28,346 nucleotides of DNA from IMG/VR virus record IMGVR_UViG_3300046007_010222, positions 1 to 28,346 of that record; one strand, written 5' to 3'. Each line of letters begins with the position of its first letter. The stretch's first letter is position 1. This document shows positions 16,025-22,647 of this stretch, one piece after another. The stretch comes from a virus. The position numbers and the translations under genes were made by a program. Below the pieces are notes generated by a model. That model searched no databases and had not been told where the DNA came from. It saw only the letters and a program-made list of their open reading frames with translations.

Positions 16025-17343
16025 ACCCCGTCGTCATCGTCGCCGGGACGCGTCCCGAGCACCTGAAGGTCGCCGAGGTGATTCGCGAGCTTCGCGGCTG
16101 CGGCCGCACGGTTCGCTACGTCTGGACCGGCCAGCACACATCCCCTTCCCTCGCCGCCGACGTGTTCGCCGCGACCGATGGCCCGTACCCCGACGTGGTC
16201 CTGCCGTGGCCGGCGGTCAAGGCGCGGTCAGGCAGATCGCCGAGGGTCGGCGCTGACAAGCCGCCGCAGTTGGTTTGGGCCGCCGCCCTCTGGTCGGCCT
16301 CCGCGATCGAGCCGCACCTCGCCGACGCGGCGCTCGTCCTCGTCCAAGGCGACACGGCGTCGGCGCTGGCCGGGGCGCTGGCGGCGAAGCGGGTCGGGGG
16401 GCTCCCGCTCGCGCACCTCGAAGCTGGGCTGCGGTCCTACGACTGGACGATGCCGGAGGAGCACGTTCGGGTGGCGATCGACGCCGAGGCCGACCTGCTC
16501 TTGTGTCCCTCGCCGCTCGCCGCCGCGACCTGCCGGATCGAGCGCGCCGCGCTGACGGCGAAGCGGGGGCGGCGAGGGTCGGCGAGGATCGCCCACGTCG
16601 GGCAGACCGGGATCGACTCGCTCGTCCGGGCGGCGACCGCCGACCGCGACTGGCCGTCGTTCCGGGCCGGGATCGAGGCCCTGTTTGCGGCCGACGAGGG
16701 CCGGTGGGCGCTCGTGACGCTCCACCGGGCGGCGCTGACCGACGACCCGGCCCTGCTCAGGGCGACCGTCGCGTCGATCGCCGGGGCGTGCGTCGAAGCC
16801 GGCTACCGTCCGGTGTGGGCGACCCACCCGAGGGTGACGGGGAACCCCGGCCACGCGAAGGCGCTGTCGGCGTTCCTCGCGCTCGGCGGCAGGGTGATCG
16901 ACCCGCTCGGCTACCGTACCCTCGCCGCCCTGCTGCTCGCGCGCGACGGCCGAGGCGAGGTGTCCGGGTTCGCCGACCGTGCGATCGTCGTCACCGACTC
17001 CGGCGGGCTCGCGGAGGACGCGGCGTATGCACGAGTGCCGGTCGTGATCGTCCGGCCGACGACCGAGCGGCAGGAGCTTCTCGCGGCGTTTCCGTGGCGG
17101 GTCGGCATCGCCGCGCCCGGCTGGGACGACTCGGCGATGCGCGGGGCGGTGAAGGACGCGGTGGCGGCGACGAGGGGCTACGCGCCGATTCCTCCCGAGT
17201 ACGGATACCGCGACTTCCTCGGCGTCGCCCCCTATCCCTACGCGCCGCCGCTCGTCGCGAACCTGACCGGCGAACTGTCGGCGTCGGCGACGACGGCCCT
17301 CGCGATCTCGGACTACCTGACCGCCGGTTATAAGGCCGACTGA
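16021..17343 (+). CDS. wecB: UDP-N-acetylglucosamine 2-epimerase, WecB-like (440 aa)
   Basis: Non-hydrolysing epimerase fold (GT-B type) that interconverts UDP-GlcNAc and UDP-ManNAc. Family signatures are plain: AGTRPEHLK at the N-terminus, TGQH, VQGDTAS (D111, matching the catalytic Asp), HLEAGLRS (E134), MPEEHVR (E146/E147), LHRA (H235), and TDSGGLAEDA...RPTTERQE at the C-terminus. All catalytic positions known from E. coli WecB appear present. It is somewhat longer than typical, with a Tyr/Pro-rich C-terminus. Its place between a helicase and the preQ0 operon is unusual. It might supply a sugar nucleotide for DNA or surface glycosylation, but no glycosyltransferase is visible nearby. Confidence 0.88.
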   Translation: MNPVVIVAGTRPEHLKVAEVIRELRGCGRTVRYVWTGQHTSPSLAADVFAATDGPYPDVVLPWPAVKARSGRSPRVGADKPPQLVWAAALWSASAIEPHLADAALVLVQGDTASALAGALAAKRVGGLPLAHLEAGLRSYDWTMPEEHVRVAIDAEADLLLCPSPLAAATCRIERAALTAKRGRRGSARIAHVGQTGIDSLVRAATADRDWPSFRAGIEALFAADEGRWALVTLHRAALTDDPALLRATVASIAGACVEAGYRPVWATHPRVTGNPGHAKALSAFLALGGRVIDPLGYRTLAALLLARDGRGEVSGFADRAIVVTDSGGLAEDAAYARVPVVIVRPTTERQELLAAFPWRVGIAAPGWDDSAMRGAVKDAVAATRGYAPIPPEYGYRDFLGVAPYPYAPPLVANLTGELSASATTALAISDYLTAGYKAD

Positions 17344-17660
17344 TGAAAGAGCCGAACCCCGTCGCCAACTTCGACCCGTCCTCCACGCTGCTCGTCGAGA
17401 CGTCGCCCGACCCCGAGAAGGGGGCGAGCACGGCGTTGACGTGCGCCGTCTGCGACGGGTACACGCCGACGATCTCGTGGCTCGTCACGAAGGAGGACGG
17501 CGAGCAGGCGATCGTCGTCCTGATGGCGAGGCCGTCGAGGGCGGGCACGCAGTTCCGCCAGCCGTGGACATGGCGGCCGGCGTCGACGTTGCTCGCGTTC
17601 GCGGCGGTCGGTCTGTGGGTGCTCGTGGGATGCGTGATTCTTGCCGTCGTGGTACGCTGA
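17343..17660 (+). CDS. single-pass membrane protein (105 aa)
   Basis: The N-terminal ~75 residues are soluble and contain a CAVC pair. The C-terminus is one strong membrane helix (about 80-104, TLLAFAAVGLWVLVGCVILA plus three valines) ending in Arg, so the protein is tail-anchored with its bulk probably in the cytoplasm. There is no signal peptide. It overlaps the epimerase stop (TGATG), with AAGG seven bases before the ATG. No family is recognised. Small phage membrane proteins of this form include superinfection-exclusion and holin-like proteins, but neither is shown by the sequence. Confidence 0.62.
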   Translation: MKEPNPVANFDPSSTLLVETSPDPEKGASTALTCAVCDGYTPTISWLVTKEDGEQAIVVLMARPSRAGTQFRQPWTWRPASTLLAFAAVGLWVLVGCVILAVVVR

Positions 17661-17683
17661 CGGCAAGTCGCCCCACGAGGCCA

Positions 17684-18346
17684 ATGCTCCGCGTCAAAGA
17701 GGTTTTCGCAACAGTCCAAGGTGAAGGCAGCAACGCGGGCCGGTCTGCGGTGTTCGTGCGACTGGTTGGCTGCAACCTCTGGTTTGGACTCCAAGGCGGC
17801 CGGGCAACCGGGAAGGGCGTCTGCGCCGGATGGTGCGACACGGACTTCGTCGGCGGTGAGGCGTTCGAGGTCGATGCATTGATCGCGAAGGTTACCGCAA
17901 CAAACCGGTCGCGCGAGGTTCGACCGCTCGTTGTGATCACGGGTGGCGAGCCGACGCTGCAACTGGCGAAGCCGGACGGAGAGCGGTTCGTGCTGCGGCT
18001 GCTCGTCGAGGGGTTCGACGTCGCGATCGAAACGAACGGGACGGTCGCGGCCCGCGTGCTGTCGTTGCCGGGCGTTCACGTCTGCGTGTCACCGAAGGCG
18101 CTCCGCGACGCTCCGGGGCTCGACCACGTCGTCGTGCGGACCGGGACCGAGATCAAGATCGTGGCGCCGCAGTGGACCGAAGCCGACGTCGAGGCGATGT
18201 CGGCGTGGGGCTTCCGATACCGCTACGTCCAGCCGCTCGACGTGGGCGGTGGGGCGCTCGGGAACGTCGCCGAGGCCCTCGCGCTGGCCGGGCGGCACGG
18301 GTGGCGGGTCGGGCTGCAAACGCACAAGCTGCTGGGGGTTCCGTGA
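17684..18346 (+). CDS. queE: 7-carboxy-7-deazaguanine synthase (QueE), radical SAM (220 aa)
   Basis: Converts 6-carboxytetrahydropterin to 7-carboxy-7-deazaguanine using SAM and a 4Fe-4S cluster. The N-terminal VQGEGSNAGR stretch (11-20) and CNLW (C30) are typical. The cluster cysteines are C30, C47 and C51 (C-x16-C-x3-C) followed by DTDF, an expanded form like QueE variants with an insertion instead of the canonical C-x3-C-x2-C. ITGGEPTLQ is the SAM-binding GGE motif, and THKLLGVP is a typical QueE C-terminus. First gene of the preQ0 operon. GAGG lies just before the ATG, and the stop overlaps folE (GTGA). Confidence 0.92.
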   Translation: MLRVKEVFATVQGEGSNAGRSAVFVRLVGCNLWFGLQGGRATGKGVCAGWCDTDFVGGEAFEVDALIAKVTATNRSREVRPLVVITGGEPTLQLAKPDGERFVLRLLVEGFDVAIETNGTVAARVLSLPGVHVCVSPKALRDAPGLDHVVVRTGTEIKIVAPQWTEADVEAMSAWGFRYRYVQPLDVGGGALGNVAEALALAGRHGWRVGLQTHKLLGVP

Positions 18347-18933
18347 CCGATCTTGCCGCCGCGTCTGCCGCCGTTCGCGACCTGTTGCGGGCACTCGGGG
18401 AGGACCCCGAACGCGAGGGCCTGCTCGACACGCCGATGCGGGTAGCGAAGGCGTGGGACGAGATTCTGTCGGGTCGGCTGCTCGACCCTGCCGCCGTCCT
18501 GAAGACGTCGTCCGGGGCTGACGGGTTCGACGAGGTCGGCGGCTATGACCAAATGATCGTCGTGTCGAGCATCCCGTTCGCGTCGGTCTGCGAGCACCAC
18601 ATGCTGCCGTTCATCGGGCACGCTGACGTCGGCTACCTTCCGGGTGCGTCGGGTCGGGTGGTCGGCCTGTCGAAGATTCCACGGCTCGTCGACGCGTTCG
18701 CGCGCCGGCTGCAGGTTCAGGAGCGCATGACCCAGCAGGTCGCCGACGCGCTTCTGACCCACCTCGGCGCGCAGGGCGTCGGCGTTCGGATCACAAGCGA
18801 GCACCTCTGCGCCTCTTGCCGTGGCGTCCGCAAGCAGAGCCGGATGGTCACGGAGGCGCTGCTCGGCAAGTTTCGCGAGCACGCCGTTCGCGAGGAGTTC
18901 TGGCACCTTTCAGACCGAGGACGTACCGCATGA
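18343..18933 (+). CDS. folE: GTP cyclohydrolase I (FolE) (196 aa)
   Basis: Makes 7,8-dihydroneopterin triphosphate from GTP, the first step to preQ0. CEHHMLPF (C83, H86) and HLCASCRGV (C156) supply the three zinc ligands of type I enzymes; Ser/Cys follow where Met is common. GRVVGLSKIPRLVDAFARRLQVQERMTQQ is split here as GLSKIPR and RLQVQERMT, both strong FolE signatures. It is shorter than the E. coli enzyme at the N-terminus, as in many phage copies. The GTG start overlaps queE; the stop overlaps the ParB-like gene (ATGA). A phage copy in a que operon most likely serves deazaguanine synthesis and not folate. Confidence 0.94.
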   Translation: MTDLAAASAAVRDLLRALGEDPEREGLLDTPMRVAKAWDEILSGRLLDPAAVLKTSSGADGFDEVGGYDQMIVVSSIPFASVCEHHMLPFIGHADVGYLPGASGRVVGLSKIPRLVDAFARRLQVQERMTQQVADALLTHLGAQGVGVRITSEHLCASCRGVRKQSRMVTEALLGKFREHAVREEFWHLSDRGRTA

Positions 18934-19553
18934 GCAAGCCGAAGCCGAAGGACGGGGAAGTCGCCGCCGAGTGGGTCGAAGCGTCGTCCCTCGTTCCGTG
19001 GGAAGGCAACCCGAGGATCAACGACCACGCAGTCGAGAAGGTCGCCGCGTCGATCGTCGAGTTCGGCTGGGCCGAGGTGATCGTCGCTCGCCGGGCGGAC
19101 AGTATGGTCATTTCGGGGCACACGCGCCTGAAGGCCGCGCAGAAGCTCGGCATGACACGAGTCCCGGTTCGGTTCCTCGACGTGGACGACCGGCAAGCGC
19201 GCAAGCTGGCACTCGCCGCGAACAAGCTCGGCGAGTTGTCGGTGTGGGACAACGACGGGCTCGCAAAGGTGCTTGCCGAGTTGACCGCCGAGTATGGCGA
19301 CCTCGACCTGACGTTCGACGCCGAGGCGCTCGGCTTCTCGAAGTTGGAGATCGACGCGCTGCTCCGGTCGCCCGGCGCGTGGGCGTCCGAAGGCGCGGTC
19401 GACCCCGGCTCGATCGGGGACTACGACCCGGCGGCCGAAACGTATGTGATCAAGGTGCTCGGGATCAAGGCGGCAGACCGGGACGCGACGCTCGACGCCG
19501 TGACCGCCGCGCTCGCCGCCCTTGGGACCGGCTACGTCGCCAAGGCGTTTTGA
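18930..19553 (+). CDS. ParB/sulfiredoxin-fold protein, candidate DpdA partner (207 aa)
   Basis: The N-terminal ~100 residues are a ParB nuclease-like domain: LVPWEGNPRIND, a helix, VIVARRADSMVISGHTRLKAA (G63-H64-T65-R66 is the box II signature), then VPVRFLDVDD. The C-terminal part is the helical region (LAKVLAELTAEYGDLDL) common to phage ParB-like proteins. Such proteins bind or nick DNA or hydrolyse nucleotides. It is cotranscribed between folE and two dpdA genes. Bacterial dpd islands pair DpdA with DpdB, a ParB/Srx-superfamily ATPase, so a similar partnership is a reasonable inference. The domain is firm; the role is not. Confidence 0.8.
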   Translation: MSKPKPKDGEVAAEWVEASSLVPWEGNPRINDHAVEKVAASIVEFGWAEVIVARRADSMVISGHTRLKAAQKLGMTRVPVRFLDVDDRQARKLALAANKLGELSVWDNDGLAKVLAELTAEYGDLDLTFDAEALGFSKLEIDALLRSPGAWASEGAVDPGSIGDYDPAAETYVIKVLGIKAADRDATLDAVTAALAALGTGYVAKAF

Positions 19554-20558
19554 TTGACGACGGGGACCGCGAGCTTTGCGACGGACGAACCGGTCGTGAT
19601 CGACGGGGTTGCCCGTTGTCGGTTCCCGTACCTCGTGAGCTATGCGTACCTTCGCCAACGACCGGCGGCGCAAATCCGGACAATCCTCGACGACCCGCGT
19701 CGGGAGGTGCTGCTCGACTCCGGCGCGTTTACCGCGTTCAATGCGGGCAAGGCGATCGAGGTCGGCGATTACATCGACTTCCTTCACGAGTGGAAGGACA
19801 AGCTGTTCGGGTATTTCCTGCTCGACAAGATTCAAGACCCGGCGGCGACCGAGGCGAACTGGCAGACCATGCTCGCCGCCGGCCTGTCGCCGATCCCGAT
19901 CCACGTTTTCGGCGAGGACGGCGCTGCGATGGATCGGTTCTTCGAGCGGTCGCCTTACGTCGGACTCGGCGGGTTTCGTCGTCCGTCGAGGGGGAAGGCT
20001 CCGATCGAGTACGTCAAGCAGAAGATGACGTGGGCCGCCGCGCGGCCGGTCCACTGGCTCGGGTACACCGACGAAGAAACGCTGCGCGCGTTCCGGCCGT
20101 TCTCGTGCGACAGCGCGTCAGCGTGGGCCGCCTCGCAGTTCGGCGTGTGCCACCTGTACCGCGGGAATGGCAAGTGGTGGGCCGGCGAGCACCACGAGTG
20201 GATCAAGGTGTCGGGAGCCGAGGCTCGGTCGCTGCGAGCAACGCTGGTCGAATACGGGTGTTCACCCGACGCGCTTGACAGTGCCGATTCGTGGCGGTGG
20301 CAGAACGCAAGCGAGGCTGAACGCGTGTGCGACACGCGGACGTATGTTCGGACGTCACGCAATCATGATCAACCGACCCACGTTGCGGCGCACCTCGCGG
20401 TTCGTTCGTTCGTTCGGTACATATATGACATTCGTCGCATGTTCGGGACGCGGGTGTTCCTCGCCTGCACTTGCGACACCCGGTTCGACCGGATCGTCGA
20501 CTGTGCGTTGGAGGTCGCCCACGCTCGCGGCTGGGATCGACCGTTGGGTGTGGCGTGA
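19554..20558 (+). CDS. dpdA: DpdA-like DNA guanine transglycosylase, copy 1 (334 aa)
   Basis: A TGT-fold protein predicted to swap guanine for preQ0 in DNA. LLDSGAFTAF (D55) matches the DSGGFQ active-site loop of tRNA-guanine transglycosylases, and FSCDSASAW (D186) is at the second catalytic Asp position, in the phage DpdA form. VGLGGFRRP is the Gly-rich substrate loop. The start is TTG directly after the ParB-like stop, with AAGG eight bases upstream. The 3' third contains four TTCG units (20401-20416) and is visibly less GC-rich than the neighbouring genes. The stop overlaps the next dpdA start (GTGA). A tRNA enzyme is less likely given this phage operon. Confidence 0.82.
   Translation: MTTGTASFATDEPVVIDGVARCRFPYLVSYAYLRQRPAAQIRTILDDPRREVLLDSGAFTAFNAGKAIEVGDYIDFLHEWKDKLFGYFLLDKIQDPAATEANWQTMLAAGLSPIPIHVFGEDGAAMDRFFERSPYVGLGGFRRPSRGKAPIEYVKQKMTWAAARPVHWLGYTDEETLRAFRPFSCDSASAWAASQFGVCHLYRGNGKWWAGEHHEWIKVSGAEARSLRATLVEYGCSPDALDSADSWRWQNASEAERVCDTRTYVRTSRNHDQPTHVAAHLAVRSFVRYIYDIRRMFGTRVFLACTCDTRFDRIVDCALEVAHARGWDRPLGVA
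20401..20416. repeat. (TTCG)4 short tandem repeat in dpdA-1
   Basis: Four TTCG units in the coding region for VRSFVR. Gain or loss of one unit would shift the frame. Four units is short for a phase-variable tract, so this is only noted. Confidence 0.5.
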
Positions 20559-20753
20559 CCAAGGTTCCCATCCTTGCGAGCTATGCCTACCTTCGGGAAA
20601 CTGATCCCGACCGCGTGCGGCAACTCGTTGCAGATCCACGGATTGAGTTCCTGCTGGATTCTGGCGCGTTTACGGCGTTCAATGTTGGGAAGGCGATCGA
20701 CTTGCAAGATTACATCGCGTGGGTCCATGCGTGGAAGTCGCACCTGTTCGGCT

Positions 20754-20805
20754 ACATGGCGCTCGATGTGCTCCAAGACACATGGCGCTCGATGTGCTCC
20801 AAGAC
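20754..20805. repeat. exact 26-bp tandem duplication in dpdA-2
   Basis: 20754-20779 and 20780-20805 are identical and directly adjacent (each starts ACATGGCGCTCG and ends CTCCAAGAC). Because 26 is not a multiple of three, the dpdA-2 frame is broken. Flanking bases differ (20753 T against 20779 C; 20780 A against 20806 C), so the unit is exactly 26 bases. Confidence 0.95.
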
Positions 20806-21128
20806 CCGGTTGCCACGGACGCCAACCAACAGACGATGATGGCGGCGGGCTTGGTTCCGATTCCTGTTCATGTATTCGGTGACGACGAAGCGAGGATGAA
20901 CCAACTGTTCAGCTATTCCTCTTGGGTGGCGCTGGGTGGGTTGCGTCGCCCGCATCGGGGAGCCGCGCCGGACACCTATGTCAAGCTGAAGATGAAGTGG
21001 GCGGCCGGCAGGAATGTTCATTGGCTTGGGTATACCGAACAGGCGATGATCAAGGGGTTCTCCCCGTATTCTGTGGACTGTGCGTCGTGGACGGCCGGAC
21101 GCACGTTCGGACAGATGCACGTCTATAT

Positions 21129-21137
21129 GGGGGGGGG
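21129..21137. repeat. run of nine G in dpdA-2
   Basis: A homopolymer of nine G within the downstream half of dpdA-2 (ATG-GGG-GGG-GGA codons). Runs of this length are prone to slippage in polymerases and sequencers. It is the longest G run noticed in the window. Confidence 0.85.
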
Positions 21138-21489
21138 AGACATGCTCAACTTCGCTGAGCCCGATTGGAGGGCTGGGCGGTTCCGGGCCGGACTTGCGGC
21201 AAGCAAAGTCAGGGCGGCTGTGGCGCGACTTGGGATAGACCCCAAGGTGTTCGACCTGTCAGAAAGCTGGCGGAATCAACACTATGTTCACCGAGTGCAG
21301 ATGCTCAACGCTCGGTCGTGGATCGCGTACTCGTTGGACGTCAAGAAACATCTTGGCACGCGCCTGTTCGTGTCGGTGTTGCCCGACAAGCAAGACGTCG
21401 ACGCGATCGTGGCCGCCTTGGATTGGGCGTGTGGACCTATCCGTCAACCAACGATTGCCGGCCTTAGTGCTGTTGGATAGGGAGTAATG

Positions 21490-21921
21490 ATGAAGCCGAC
21501 TTGTACCCGCCGCTTGGAGTTCGACGCCGCCCATCGGGTGACGCGCCACGAGTCGAAGTGTCGCAACCTGCACGGGCACCGGTACGCCGTCGAGATCACG
21601 GTCGAGGCCGACGGGCTCGACGAGTGCGGCCGGGTGGTAGACTTCGGCGAGGTCAAGTCGATCGTCGGGACGTGGATCGACGAGCGGTGGGACCACGGGA
21701 CGCTCCTGCATCCCGATGACGTCGACCTGCACGCGCTCTGCGATGCCTCCGGCTGGCGGCACTACACGATGTCGTCTGAGCCGACCGCCGAGAACATCGC
21801 CGCCGAACTCGGGCGGGTTGCCGGGGAACTGCTCGCCGGCCGAGGGCTGCGGATCGTCCGCGTCCGTGTCTACGAAACGCCGAACTGCTGGGCCGACTGG
21901 CTCGGCCCGGAGTCCACATGA
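21490..21921 (+). CDS. queD: 6-carboxytetrahydropterin synthase (QueD) (143 aa)
   Basis: Makes 6-carboxy-5,6,7,8-tetrahydropterin from dihydroneopterin triphosphate. Zinc ligands H15 (in FDAAHR), H28 and H30 (HGHRY) and catalytic C24 (C-RNL-HGH) match E. coli QueD. VVDFGEVK, the PTAENIA helix and VYETPNCWADW complete the family pattern. Two ATGs stand side by side (21487, 21490). GGGAG at 21480-21484 is two bases from the first and five from the second, so the second is preferred. The stop overlaps queC (ATGA). It lies downstream of the broken dpdA-2, so it needs its own ribosome site, which it has. Confidence 0.93.
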   Translation: MKPTCTRRLEFDAAHRVTRHESKCRNLHGHRYAVEITVEADGLDECGRVVDFGEVKSIVGTWIDERWDHGTLLHPDDVDLHALCDASGWRHYTMSSEPTAENIAAELGRVAGELLAGRGLRIVRVRVYETPNCWADWLGPEST

Positions 21922-22601
21922 AAGCCAAGTCGATCGCCGTCGTCCTGTTCTCGGGGGGGCAGGACAGCACGACGTGCCTGTATTGGGCGCGTGACCGGTT
22001 CGAGCGCGTGGTCGCGCTGTCGATCCACTACGGGCAGCGCCACGCCGTCGAGGTCGAGGCCGCGCGCACCATCGCGGCGGCGGCAGGGGTCGAGCACGAG
22101 GTCTTGGAGGTCGGCCGCATCCTGCGCGGGACGTCGCCGCTCGTGTCGGACGCGCCCGTCGGGCAGTACGCCTCGGCGAACGACCTGCCGGGGGGCGTCG
22201 AGCCGACGTTCGTGCCGGCTCGGAACGCGCTGTTCCTCGTCCTCGCAGCCAACGTTGCCACGGTGCTCGGGTCGCGCGACCTCGTGACCGGCGTCTGCGA
22301 GGCCGACTTCGGGGGCTACCCCGACTGTCGACGCGACTTCATCGACGCGATGGAGCGGACGCTCGGGCTCGGGATCGACGGCGACGCCGAGGCGTTCCGC
22401 GTCCACACGCCGCTGATGTACCTCACGAAAGCGGACACGGTGAGGCTTGCGCAGGCGTTGCCGGGCTGCATGGAGGCCCTCGCCGACTCGCACACCTGCT
22501 ACCGGGGGGAGCGCCCCCCCTGTGGCAAGTGCCACGCCTGCATCATTCGGGCGCGGGGCTTCGACGAGGTCGGGGTCGTCGACCCGATCTCAGGCCAGTA
22601 A
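21918..22601 (+). CDS. queC: 7-cyano-7-deazaguanine synthase (QueC) (227 aa)
   Basis: Uses ATP and ammonia to convert 7-carboxy-7-deazaguanine to preQ0. FSGGQDSTTC (11-20) is the PP-loop ATP-binding motif, IHYGQRHAVE is a QueC signature, and the C-terminal C-x7-C-x2-C-x2-C (TCYRGERPPCGKCHAC) binds zinc. The length is the normal single-domain size, with no fused amidotransferase domain. This argues for preQ0 and not the G+ (archaeosine-type) base as the operon's product. It overlaps queD by ATGA and is the last gene of the operon. A seven-G run lies in the PP-loop codons. Confidence 0.95.
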   Translation: MKAKSIAVVLFSGGQDSTTCLYWARDRFERVVALSIHYGQRHAVEVEAARTIAAAAGVEHEVLEVGRILRGTSPLVSDAPVGQYASANDLPGGVEPTFVPARNALFLVLAANVATVLGSRDLVTGVCEADFGGYPDCRRDFIDAMERTLGLGIDGDAEAFRVHTPLMYLTKADTVRLAQALPGCMEALADSHTCYRGERPPCGKCHACIIRARGFDEVGVVDPISGQ

Positions 22602-22609
22602 AACGACAA

Positions 22610-22633
22610 GACGCCGGGACCATTCCCGGCGTC
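22610..22633 (-). terminator. intrinsic terminator between convergent genes
   Basis: GACGCCGGG and CCCGGCGTC form a perfect 9-bp stem with a six-base loop. On the minus strand the stem is followed by TTGTCGTTTT, so it fits best as the terminator of the leftward gene ending at 22648. It may also stall rightward transcripts from queC, although no T-run follows on that side. Confidence 0.7.
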
Positions 22634-22647
22634 CGTCGGCCGAGGGC

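Larger units (their letters stand above)
20555..21480 (+). pseudogene. dpdA: DpdA-like transglycosylase, copy 2, frameshifted by a 26-bp duplication
   Basis: The GTG start overlaps dpdA-1 (GTGA). The frame reads LLDSGAFTAF (D35), closely similar to copy 1, up to MALDVLQD, then shifts and stops at 20839. An exact 26-base tandem duplication (20754-20805) causes this. Removing one copy joins the frame to the downstream ORF (ending 21480), which continues as LQDPVATDANQQTMMAAGL, then HVFGDD, LGGLRRP and the second catalytic Asp in YSVDCASW. The restored protein would be about 300 aa with both catalytic positions. The downstream half has its own ATG (20782), created by the duplication. A nine-G run lies at 21129-21137. 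It could be real inactivation, slippage-based switching or an assembly error. Confidence 0.85.

Noticed and set aside
18717-20054. 445-aa minus-strand frame across folE, the ParB-like gene and dpdA-1
   Set aside because: It runs antisense across three well-supported genes and has no recognisable motif.
20754-20805. 26-bp repeat pair as a CRISPR or iteron array
   Set aside because: There are only two units, directly adjacent with no spacer, inside a coding gene. A simple tandem duplication explains it.
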